From Himantopus leucocephalus (Eukaryota; Chordata; Aves; Charadriiformes; Recurvirostridae), in NCBI GenBank assembly GCA_003993805.1, contig RSEF01000012.1, forward strand, positions 5,756,984-5,820,983: a stretch of 64,000 bases of DNA. The letters run 5' to 3'. Position numbers and translations under genes: made by a program. Numbering within the stretch: the first letter of the stretch is position 1; every line of letters starts with the position of its first letter. Shown here in pieces: positions 1 through 21,525 of this stretch. The notes under the pieces were generated by a model. The model was not told the origin of the DNA, ran no database searches, and worked only from the letters and a program-made list of their open reading frames with translations.

Positions 1-615
1 AAAAAGCTGCGGTTCAGAACACGTATTTTTGAGAGATGCTGTGTGCCTCTGTGCAGGTTGGACAAATATAAAATCATTATGGAGATTAAAACAAGTCTTG
101 CAGGTTGCTGTTAGTAGATCTTAAAAGTACATGCTTGTTAAAAAATCGTGTCTTGCTGGCACTTCTAGACAAAATTTAGGTCAGAGGTTTATAGCCGTTG
201 CTAATGTGAAAGGCACACTCGCTGAACTGTAATTTCAGGGGTGTGGACTAGTGTGGCTCAACTCTACGTGTTCTGCGTTTGTTAAAGCTGTATCTGAGAC
301 TATTGTCTGAAACAAAATCAAAGTGACTGTACTGAGACAGAGAAATAAAATGGCAGGTAACGTCCTAATTAAAAAGGGTGGGAGCATAGATCTGAAACGA
401 AGGCATCTGTTTTACCGCTTCTTTTGACTTCCACGAACTTCAGTTGAGTATTACAAAAGGTGCTCCTGACTCATCTTAATTCAACTGCTTTTACACTAGT
501 ACACACCTTTACTTTCACAGTCTGTTTCCTGTGATTTTCTTCCTCCTGTCCTAATAGCACGCTAGGTTTCGGCGCCTCCATTAAGCTGAATGTCATCCTA
601 TTTTTATATTTGCAG
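1..615 (+). other. ISY1: 3' part of the last ISY1 intron
   Basis: This AT-rich sequence has no conserved coding frame. It ends in a pyrimidine-rich run and an AG at 614-615, directly before the ISY1 terminal exon. It is intronic by position; the upstream exons lie outside the window. Confidence 0.75.
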
Positions 616-723
616 ATTGAGGAAGCTCTCGTACGGAGAAAGAAGATGGAACTTCTTCAGAAGTATGCCAGTGAAACCCTCATGGCACAGAGTGAAGAAG
701 CAAAAACACTTTTAGGATTGTAA
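616..723 (+). CDS. ISY1: ISY1 terminal coding exon (pre-mRNA splicing factor ISY1 homolog), partial
   Basis: Seen: after the acceptor AG at 614-615, a 36-codon frame runs to TAA at 721-723. It begins IEEALVRRKKMELLQKYASE and ends in a SEEAK-LLGL type tail, which I recognise as the C-terminal end of vertebrate ISY1 (human ends LLGY). Known: ISY1 is a component of the NTC/Prp19-associated spliceosome that acts in the nucleus around the catalytic steps of splicing. Only the last 35 residues are here; the rest is upstream of the window. The exon is phase 0, highly charged and probably helical. The gene is co-directional with HDHD5 downstream, about 2.7 kb from stop codon to start codon. The identification rests on one short exon, but the match is near-continuous and the neighbouring RAB43 supports it. 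Confidence 0.93.
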   Translation: MEEALVRRKKMELLQKYASETLMAQSEEAKTLLGL

Positions 724-1850
724 TATTGCAGCAGTACGTGCTGGTTTTTGTATAATCCATCTAAAAGCGACAGGTTCATGTATTCTGGTAGCAATCACTT
801 TTAGCTCTGGGCGTCCCTTTGGCTGGTAACAGCAAAGTGATGAAGTCACAGTGTGTGCTGCAGAAGGAAAACCATCATTTTGGTTTATCCGCGAGGATGA
901 CTTGCACTTCAGCGCTGAAAAAGATCAAACCTAGGTTAACTTGTCTCGACACCTTCAGCAACCGTCTGCAGTCCTTTCACGTTGTGAAATGGTCTGTGCA
1001 GTGGTGCCTCTTACAGATAGAACCGCAAACCCAGTGACTCCTTAAATCCTGAAGGAAAACTGACTGATGTTACTGCTGTTCTGTCTGCTGTATCCTGACT
1101 GTAAGTGTACACATCTTTCTCATGTTGATTTTCGCTGAGCCGAGTCCAGAAGTAAATTATTCGGTTATGCCTGGCTAGTTTACCAGAATAGCCTAGAACC
1201 TGTTCAGAGGTGCCTTGGTGGCAGATCTTACGAGTGACTTCGAAGTTGATTTGGTTCTTTATTTAACACATGCAATATGTCTAAAAGCTGTTACCCTTTT
1301 TGTGGTTTGTAACCGTCCCTGGGCAAATTGCTTAAATGCTGGATATTTCAGCAACTATTGTAAATACTTCTAACTTTGCAATACCTTGTTCAAATATTTT
1401 TAGTAAAACTTATTTGCAGCCCGACGTCTTGTTCCATTCTAGCTCAAAGGATTGTGTTGTTTCCCTATTCATAGCTGAAGAATGGGCTCATAAACAGCCA
1501 TCCACGTAGGGATTTGGAGCTCTGCATCCCCTACTGCTCTTAGCTTGTGTCCTGTGACAAGAGGCAGATTACAGCGGAGCCTGTTCAGACTAATGCTGTT
1601 AAACAGGTCTGAATGAGTGAAATTTTAAATTGGACATCCGCAGCCATGGAGTAGAAGGGCTGTCTAAGGAGTATAGCATTTAACCACCAAGTAATCAAGT
1701 CTGGGACTATTTAGAGTTACTAGATGCTGCTAGTATTCAGCTCTGCCTATTGTAAATAATCCACTCCGGAACAATCGAAGCTCTAAATTATAGAGGCAAG
1801 CTTTGTCTTACTTGATGTGAATGATTAAATAAAAAAAGCCTTGTAAAAGT
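724..1850 (+). other. ISY1: Probable ISY1 3' UTR with poly(A) signal
   Basis: This is non-coding sequence after the ISY1 stop. The first canonical AATAAA downstream is at 1828-1833, giving an inferred 3' UTR of about 1.1 kb. The cleavage site is not determined. A second AATAAA-like hexamer lies near 1901. Confidence 0.5.
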
Positions 1851-3029
1851 GGGAAGCATGGCTGTGAAATTCAAATCTTGAAAAAACAAACAAAAAAAAA
1901 GAATAAATCAAAAACTGAAGTATTGATAGCAAGCAGACAACTAACATTACGAACACATTCTTTTCTCTCCCTGTTAACACCACAGCTTTCTCTGCTTTGT
2001 AATCAAGCAGCAAACGAGTATGTTCATGACTCATTAATTTGTGTGCTCTGAGTCACAAGCGCCAGTCCAAAGTTGGGTTTAGTTTTTGCTGAGTGTTTTC
2101 TGTTCTTGGGTTTAGAGAAAGTGACGTGCTTTTATCCACGCGCTGTCTGTATTGCTGTAAAAGACACCACTGTTCCCAGAGTTCCTTCCCTGAAACCCCT
2201 GGCCACCAAGAATGGAAAAAATAGGCTCTTTTCATGCTGGATGTGCTAAGAGGTTTATGGTCTAGAAGTACTGTGTCAGAGTAGTGTACTTCACCTGTGG
2301 AAAAGCTTCGTGTGTGAAGGATAAAGGCTTTGTCGCCTGGTACTGAGCCACTAACTGAGTCGCTGGAGCCGAATAAATTGGGCGGCAGTCTGTTACAAAG
2401 TCTTTACCACGCTTCGGGAGTGTTGGTCATCAAACCATGGTATGACCAGGGCAAAGCGGGACACGATACCAACAAAGCAATGGGAGCAGCCAAATGGGCT
2501 TGCCAAAAAGGCGTTTAAAGGTCTGTTGTGAGCAGCCCCGTGCCAACCATGCTTCTGCTGGATGGTACATGTTTTATTTTTCTTTTTGTTTTGTTCAGTA
2601 CAACAACAGTTTTTGCTTCCAGGAGAACAGTGCTTGGAAGAGGAATGCTGGTCGTGGTGTAGATTCGCTAAACTATGTGCTTGAGATAACCAAACTAGAT
2701 TAAGGGGGGAAAAGACCCAACTAGTGTTTATGGCCTGGTACAGCCTGGGAGTTTGATAATACCAATGGTTGATCCCTTCATTAGATGAATCTGTAACATA
2801 GAAGACAGAAAACAGAAGTGTAAAGACAGATCAGGGAGAGAATGATAATGACAGAAGGCACAAAAAGAAAGAATAAACTGAGAGAATGAGAGAAAATCGA
2901 GACAGTAATTGCATTCATGTTCGAAGGAGTGGCTACCAGCCCTGGGCAAGACCCACATAATGACGGCAATAGTGGATTTGCCTCCTCTGTGCTGGCGGGT
3001 GAGCGAGGTCAGCAGAGACGGCCTTGCGG
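1851..3029. other. ISY1-HDHD5 intergenic stretch
   Basis: No gene, repeat family or RNA gene is recognised. The short open frames here have no domain signature. The stretch is AT-rich until it meets the HDHD5 CpG island at about 3.03 kb. Confidence 0.6.
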
Positions 3030-3458
3030 AGGATCCATCGCTAGTGATGGTTGGCGCTTGTTTTCAGGCTTTTGAGAGCGGGCGCTGGGAAACGCCTTTG
3101 CGGCGCGGCCCTGAGGTACGGCAGCGCGTGTGGGAGCGCGGCCTGCCCTCCTGCAGCGGCGCCGCAGGGATCCCGAGGGAAGTGCCCCGATTCCCCTCGT
3201 ACAAACGCTCCGCTGACCCTTCTCCGGCCGCGGGCCTCGGGGCCGACGTCAGTGCTGACGTCAGTGCGGGGATGGCCGGTTCCGCCGTCAGTTGCGGTGT
3301 GACGCCGCCCGGTGAGCTCACACGGCGGGGGCGGGGCCTGCCCTCCCGCCAAAGGGGGCGGTGGGCGGGGCCTCGGCGCGCGTCAGGGGCGCGGGCGGGG
3401 CGGTGGCTGGGCGCGGCCGCCGCTCCCCCCCCCCTCCCATCGCCTCAGCCCGGCCGAG

Positions 3459-15058
<11,600 letters not shown>

Positions 15059-16760
15059 CACGATTTCTTAAGGACTACGCAGTGCTGTGCTTTTCTTCCA
15101 AAAAAACAAAATGTGCTTTAAAATCATGCCACAAACTGCTGCTTTCTAAAACTTTTAACTTTTAAATTAATACAAAGTATGTTAATATACTTAGGTATAT
15201 TAATATATTTAAGTATATTAAATATCAATAATGCTTTTTAAAGTACTTTAAAATATGTAATTTCTTCCTTTAGTTGTCCTTTATTGTCCTCCTATGATGT
15301 TAGGTATTTAATAGCAATTTTTCATAGTAGCTTATGCATGGTACTGGTAGTTAAATTCCCACATGACAGTATCCCACATGACAGTACATTCTTTTTTTTG
15401 CTCCAAGATTTAGCTTCTAGGTATTGGGGATCTTGAGGCTATCAGATTGTGGTGCTGGGGTCATTCACAAAACGAAAAATTGGCCGGTACAGAGCGTGAC
15501 ACGTGTTACTGCTCGGTATTCTGCAAGTAGTGAGTGCTTTTTCAGATTACAGCAAAGTTCAAGTCTGTTCTGCTACTTTGTACTTGCTGACGTACAGCCC
15601 CGCAGCCTTGCTTTTTAGCTGTTTGCCCATTGCTTCTCTCTACTGCGACGTGTAAAGCCTTAATAGAAATGCCCGTGTAAGATGGAGAGGGCCAACTTGT
15701 TAATGCCGTTTTTGGAACTCCAACTAAGCTGAACACAATCATGTAAGGAAAGCATCTGACAGCAGGTACCCTGTGTGGCATAATATCAGGCCTTTTTGTC
15801 TTTGCCTTTTTATCTGCACTTTTTTTTGAGGAATTTAGAATCTTAGAAAGCTTTAGCAATTATGTTTCAGGCGTTTCTGTCAGTTGGACTCTTCCACTGA
15901 ATGAGTGGCTACTGTTTGGGCAAAAAGTGCCTAGTAATTTACTTGAAGCTTCATACCACTGTGGTAATTAACCGGCCTTTAGTGTAATATATTTCATCTT
16001 GTGTCAACGTTACACGTTGTTTGGTTCATGGATTTTATAGCTGTTCATTTAAAAAAAGAAAAGTAATTTATGTTATTTTTATAAAATACCTTTAAACATT
16101 TTTATCCAAAAGATGTCTTTGGAAATATTTTTATGTTAATTTGTTATAACCCAGTATATGGTGTACTTGTGACATCAGCTTGGAAAACGTAAGCCAATTA
16201 AGTGTGCTTAAAAACAAAGTTAACTTACACACAAATACCACTTAACTTCACCTTGAGGGCTAGTCAGGTTTTTATGGTTGGGTTTTTTGTTTTGTTTTCA
16301 AATTAGAAATTGTACAGACAAAAATCTGTGGGTCTTCAATTTTCCCAAGTTCTTGCAGAACTAGCAGAATGCTAGCTTAAAAAGCATCAATAATACAGAT
16401 GGTGGCAGAAAGCAAAATGACCTCTGGCCAGCTTCTTCACTGCTTATCATCCTGAAATCAAAACCTGAAAACTCATGTCATGAAGAGAACATTGCTGCTA
16501 TGAAGTCAGATTTTTGTTGTTGTTGTTGTGTTTTCTCCATTTGCAAACCACTGTAATCCCCCTTTCTGCTATCAGGATTGTAGATTTGTTCACTCATAAT
16601 GTTTCATAAGTAGCTTTCAACATATCTTGCTGGATCCAGTTTAAGGACACCGCTCTAAACAGTGTATTTCCTGTTTCTTCACTGGGAAAGTATTACAGCA
16701 GCACATTCTTGCCTTTTTAAATTGTTACAATAAACAGATATATACCTGTTTCTTTAGCAC
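15059..16760 (+). other. HDHD5: HDHD5 3' UTR with poly(A) signal
   Basis: The sequence is AT-rich non-coding after the stop. A canonical AATAAA at 16729-16734 is the first good signal, giving a 3' UTR of about 1.7 kb. A second AATAAA is near 16932. Which one is used is not resolvable from the sequence alone. Confidence 0.55.
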
Positions 16761-19222
16761 TTCTCTGTAATATGCCAACTATTTGCAAAGCATGCCAAAT
16801 CTTTCTAAGTAAAGACTGTAGTTTTGCAAAATGTCAGGGTGACTAAAATTGCATTGTTTCAATACTGAAGCGTGTTGCAGAGCTCTTTAATGATTACCGG
16901 AAGTGGTTTCAGGCTGTCAGTGAAGCAAGGAATAAAAATGTGAAAGTTGATGAAGAACAGAAAATGTTCAATTTGTTTCTTCTCTCTTCTTCCCCCCCCC
17001 AGAATACGCGTGAAAGGTTCATGAAGGAACTGTGTCTATACTTTTTAAATTTCGTCCCTCATGGAAACATTAACTTCTAATGCATGTGTAGAAAAAAATA
17101 CTGTTTGACTGCTCATCAGGCTGCTGCTGTTTTTAACTGAAAGGAAGACAGGTTTTTAGTCTATCTCCCTTTTAGACCATTTGGGCTATGTCTGCGTTGC
17201 AGGGGTGTGAATGTTGCCTGGTGCCTCTGCTGGAGCTATCTTTAATGCGATTCTTTGTATGAATGTATGACTGAGTCCCAGTAGCGGACTAGGGTGCCAC
17301 TAGATTTGGAGCTGTATCAGTACAAAACGAAAACCAGGCAGTTGTTGGCACAGACGGCGGACACAGGTGATTAATATATATGGGGATTACTATAAAACGC
17401 AAAAGAGAAATCTTAATGTACTAGACATTTGCAGTATGCCAGTGACCTAGGCAAATATTTTGGTGACGTATCATGAAAAATACATTTTTAAGGAAGGATT
17501 TGAAGGAGTATAGTGAGTTACTGTTGAGGATGTTTACCTGAAGCTCTTGCCAAAGGTGAAGGACCTCACAGCATCCACTTGCTAGATGTTCCCACAACTT
17601 CACTGCAGCGCTGAGCTGGGTATATATATATTGGAATTAGATTGTGTACTGCAGCCACACAGCATAGATCTAGCTCTGGAGCCTGAAAGCAAACTGCTGC
17701 CTCGATGACGTGTTCCTATGTTTATGTGCAATAATGTGAAATATTACTGGTGTTAGTAGTATAGCAAACTCCTCACACTTTGCAAAAGGAGTAGAAAAGC
17801 AATGTGTGTTCCTCCCTCGGGGAGTCCCACTCCAGTTTACACTTCTACTTACATTTCTAGTGAAAATATTTGTGCCAAGGTGCTAGTATGTGACTCAGAA
17901 AACCATCCATTCCACCTGCTTTAATCAATATTGAATTCCAGTAAAAGACTCGTCATCTGTATCTTTTTATTAATGTGACCCCTCAAAAAGCAGACGTTCA
18001 TTATATTATTATTTAATGTCTTACAAAATGAAGATGCTACACTTCGACTTCCAAGTCTTTGAGTTTTGTGCCTCCTGTTCACTCAGAAAGTGGTACAGAT
18101 GAGAATTTTTTTGAAAAGAAGTGTCATAAAACATTGCATCAGAGTTACCGCTGTAATTTCTAACATTTCCTGCTATAGCACTTTAAAGTGAAATTTAGTG
18201 ATTCGTTGTTAGTAACAAGATAAGATGTGGAAATCCTTGGAAGAAATCTCAATCTCTAGTACTAGAAAGGTGCTTTTTTCAGAGTTCTTAAGGAAAACTG
18301 AGTTTAGTAAAATGTTCTAATTGTTCAGCTAAAAGTGAGATGAATGAATATTATATTAGGTAAGAAAAAGGCTAAGACCCTGTCTTAACTTGCTCTCCTT
18401 TCCTTGAATGTCCTCTTACTTGGATTGTCACTTGTGTTCTTTAATGTGTTTTCAGCTTTGACATTTACCTCTTTGAAATAGACAATATTTCCCACATGTT
18501 ATGTTCAGTGTATTTCAGTCATAACATAGGTAAGCTACTGGATGTTAAAATACTTCTTTCAAGTTTAAAATGTACTGTTGAAACACCTAAGTGACCAAGA
18601 TGTACAGAAATAGCTCACTGAAATCACTTTTAAAAAATACTTCTGAGGATCTTGCTGAAGTGTCTTCTAAGTAGAACTTGCCCTTTGTTTGCATTCTTGA
18701 CACCTGTTGTTTTATTAAAAAAAAACCAACTCAAAAACAACCTTTCAAAAATAAATCTTATACCTATTTTTGCTAATACAAAGTTGACAATATTTTAAAC
18801 TCCAGTCATGTATTGTCTTCAGTATCGCATGTTTTTCTTTAATTTTCAATTAAAGTTAGAGGAATGTATGAGACTTGTATTTTAAGAAAAACAAATTTAC
18901 CGGTATCTCCTCTTCAATATAAAAAAACCCTTGCATTTAAAATTAAATTCATCATGTCAAACTTGAATACTCTTAAATGTAATGAAAGGAATAATTATTT
19001 TGTAGTAGATCTTAGATTTATGAAATCAGTCTACTATATCTATTGATACTACTTGTTAAGGAATAATCTTTTCAAATTGCAGATCTTTTTTTTAGTAAAA
19101 GATCATATCCAGGCAGTTAGTCTCAAAGAGGTGAGTATTTCACAATGTTCTGTTGCAGTGTTTTGTAGTAGTTTACTTCTTTCCATAAACTGCTTGATAA
19201 TTTGTTTTCTGTTTTCAAACCT
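16761..19222. other. HDHD5-downstream intergenic DNA
   Basis: No gene or recognised repeat is seen. The sequence is AT-rich with short T and A runs and an alternating TA run near 17622-17630. It may include the tail of an alternative HDHD5 transcript. Confidence 0.55.
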
Positions 19223-19795
19223 TGTTATGGTTTGAGGAACCCACAACAATTTATTGTTGTTTAGACTATTATTTTATCACCTGATGACCCCTCCTCACCC
19301 GGGAAGGGGAACTGGAAAAAAACCAAGGAAACCTGAGAGTTGAGATATAAACAGATTTAATAGAATAAGACTAGATGAGTAACATTAATAACACTACAGA
19401 ACCAATGTTGATCCCAATACCAGTATGAAATATACAAGGATTACTCTCGGCCCATTCTATCAGTAGGAAGCTGTGCACTCCCAGCAGGGGACAGCAAATG
19501 TGGGACACTGCGAGTGTTGCGGCTTTGGGAGGAAGGGAAGGGCTCAGGGCTCCAGCAATGGGGATAGAAGTTCTCAGGATGGCAGCCATCACAGGAGAGA
19601 GAGAACTCCTCAGCAAACTTTGTAATTTATATTGAATGTGCCATTCATGGTATGAAATAACCCTGTTGGCAGCTTGGGTCAAGTGCCCGGGTCTCGCTCC
19701 TCCTCATCCCCGCACCTGGGGAGCTCGAAAACACCGAGACCTTGAAACCCACACACCATAGCTGGCTAGAGAGTAAATATTTTCACAAATTCAGC
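19223..19795 (-). mobile_element. Solo LTR of an avian endogenous retrovirus (ERVL-like), antisense
   Basis: On the - strand the block has LTR layout. A U3-like part carries a conserved block seen on + as GGTATGAAATAACCCTGTTGGC, near a TATA-like CAATATAAATT. An ATTAAA-type poly(A) region follows, and the element ends CCATAACA, seen on + as TGTTATGG at 19223. The GAGTTGAGATATAAACAG segment resembles the R/U5 part of LTRs common in neoavian genomes. No gag, pol or env coding sequence flanks it, so it is a solo LTR. The outer boundary near 19795 is approximate, and I could not find a clean target-site duplication. Family assignment is from memory of pattern only. Confidence 0.7.
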
Positions 19796-20984
19796 CACCA
19801 GAGTCTTCTAAAAGTGCAATTTTCCCAAGCATTAGAAGAGACTACTGCAAAGTAAAATTACCGTAAGAGAAGTTAGTCCTGCATCGCTCAAACCAGGGCA
19901 GCCCTCCTTATGTTGTTATGTCTTACGTTCTTTAGCAACACAAATGTGATGATATGTTGTGATATGGTGTAATCGAATCATATCTAGAAAAATTAAAAAT
20001 ATTTCAGTAGAACGAGATGAAATGCAGCCTCTGCAACGCGGTGGGATTGGCTGACAACTATCGGTAAGAGTATTGAAATAGATCCTCTAAAGTAAATGTT
20101 TTCACTAGACTTGAAAGATATTCTCTTTGGCTGTCAGTATAGTATTAAAGCCCAGTTTACAATTTTTAGACCTCTGTTGGAGTGCATCAGGCTTCATCCA
20201 GTGGGAATCCAGCTGATGTGCTTGGTGCCTGCTCTGCACAGCCAGTGGAGGTGATAAGAAGACACCTTGATCCAACTAAAACAGCAATGCAGATGTGCCC
20301 ATCCAGGACCACGCACTTTGGCAGAGTTGAGGTATTTAAGTCCAGGATCTATTAAATTGTAGAATACAGAACGTATGTGGGGTTTGGGCTGGGCTGTTGG
20401 GGGGTGCGAAGGTGTCTGCTTTCACACACGGCCTGGCTTTGCTTCTCCGCTACCGTCTCTAGTTTTTGAAGGGGATTATTTGCTGTTTTGGTGAATTAAC
20501 CTGTTCTTTTGGCAGAAGACAGTGAAATGCTTAAAGTAGAAGATAGTTCTAATTAATCTCCAAATTAATGGCTGGTTCTCTGAGAAGGTATCTGTGGTTT
20601 GCCTCGTAAAAAGCTTCAAAATTGTAGCTGTCCAGCCCATCTCCCATGAATGTGCACAGATACAATAGGTAATTACCGTTGGTTCTCACACAAATAAACT
20701 GTTCTTCAAAGTGGCACGTGCCTTTTGATAGCCTCATCAGCATGAGTACAAGTCATAAGCATTTCTCAAAGGTATTTAGTTCAGCAAAGTCCTGATGCAA
20801 TCCGTGTCCGGGTGGGAGCTTGTTTCACCCTTGGGAAGCTCTCCCTGCCCTGCTGTGTGACCGCTCCCCAAGCCGCCTCAGGAACTGGAGGCGGGAGACT
20901 GGAGCCTCCCTTGTCTTGAACACACAAATACGGGGCATCTCGGTATGAACTGAATTTATTTGGGAAGCGAAGGGATAGATACCT
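19796..20984. other. Intergenic stretch with one exon-like block
   Basis: It is mostly AT-rich with no recognised gene. The part at about 20170-20340 has higher GC and stays open on + after an acceptor-like TTTTTAG (see findings). No known family is recognised. Confidence 0.45.
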
Positions 20985-21190
20985 GCTCTGAGGGAGGCTG
21001 CGCGGGTTTTTGCTGAGGGACTCCCCGGGTGTAGAGGAGGGCCGGCCGCCTTCCCCTCAGCGGCGGCGGGGGGCGCTCTCCGCCATCTTGGCTTTACCTC
21101 AGCGCGGCGGCGCTCGCGGCTGAGGCGCCGTGATGGGCGGGGGCGGGAAAGAGGTCGGAGGGCTGCGGCCGTCTCCTGCCTTTTTTTCCT
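20985..21190. promoter_or_regulatory. Orphan CpG island with YY1-type motif
   Basis: A ~200-bp CpG-dense block stands out from AT-rich DNA on both sides. On the - strand it contains AAGATGGCGG (seen on + as CCGCCATCTT near 21081-21090), the YY1 motif typical just downstream of TATA-less start sites. On + a GGGCGGGGGCGGG box lies near 21135-21147. On the - strand a donor-like GAGCAG|GTATCT follows near 20983. This suggests the promoter and first exon of an unidentified transcript, most likely leftward. The AUG in the YY1 site opens only nine codons, so a non-coding RNA or a 5'-UTR exon is possible. Confidence 0.55.
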
Positions 21191-21195
21191 TTCCT

Positions 21196-21222
21196 TTCTT
21201 TCTTTTTTTTTTTTNCCCCCCC
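21196..21222. repeat. Poly(T)/poly(C) run interrupted by one N
   Basis: A C/T-rich simple stretch passes through an N at 21215 into a C run. It lies between the CpG island and the 100-N gap, in a part of the window that is hard to sequence. Confidence 0.85.
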
Positions 21223-21366
21223 CTTTCCCCCATTATAGAAATAGTAAAATGCAAAACCGTTGCCCCCATGCAGTTCTTCAAGGCTCAGCGTATTTCAGCT
21301 TCTCCAACACCACAGGCTGAACTCTGGCTTGGTAAGTGGTAATGTGGGCTTGGCAGACCCTCAAAA

Positions 21367-21466
21367 NNNNNNNNNNNNNNNNNNNNNNNNNNNNNNNNNN
21401 NNNNNNNNNNNNNNNNNNNNNNNNNNNNNNNNNNNNNNNNNNNNNNNNNNNNNNNNNNNNNNNNNN
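21367..21466. other. Assembly gap (100 N)
   Basis: Exactly 100 Ns, the usual placeholder for a gap of unknown size. Real length and content are unknown. Confidence 0.98.
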
Positions 21467-21525
21467 TCAGTCGTTCCTCATAAGACTTGTGCTCCAGACC
21501 CCTCACCAGGTTTGTTGTCCTGGTT
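21467..21525 (-). mobile_element. CR1 LINE fragment, antisense, abutting the gap
   Basis: The + strand text TCCTCATAAGACTTGTGCTCCAGACCCCTCACCAG matches the antisense CR1 coding region as I know it (the segment upstream of the LRGDL part). It begins at the gap edge, so the element continues into the gap. The ACAGGCTGAAC at about 21312-21322 on the other side may be the same copy. Confidence 0.75.

Noticed and set aside
19371..19682. 103-codon - strand frame
   Set aside because: It lies wholly inside the solo LTR and has no retroviral protein signature. It is chance coding within non-coding LTR sequence.
20549..20743. 64-codon - strand frame near the orphan CpG island
   Set aside because: It looks protein-like at a glance but has no recognisable family, no supporting splice sites and no Kozak-type context.
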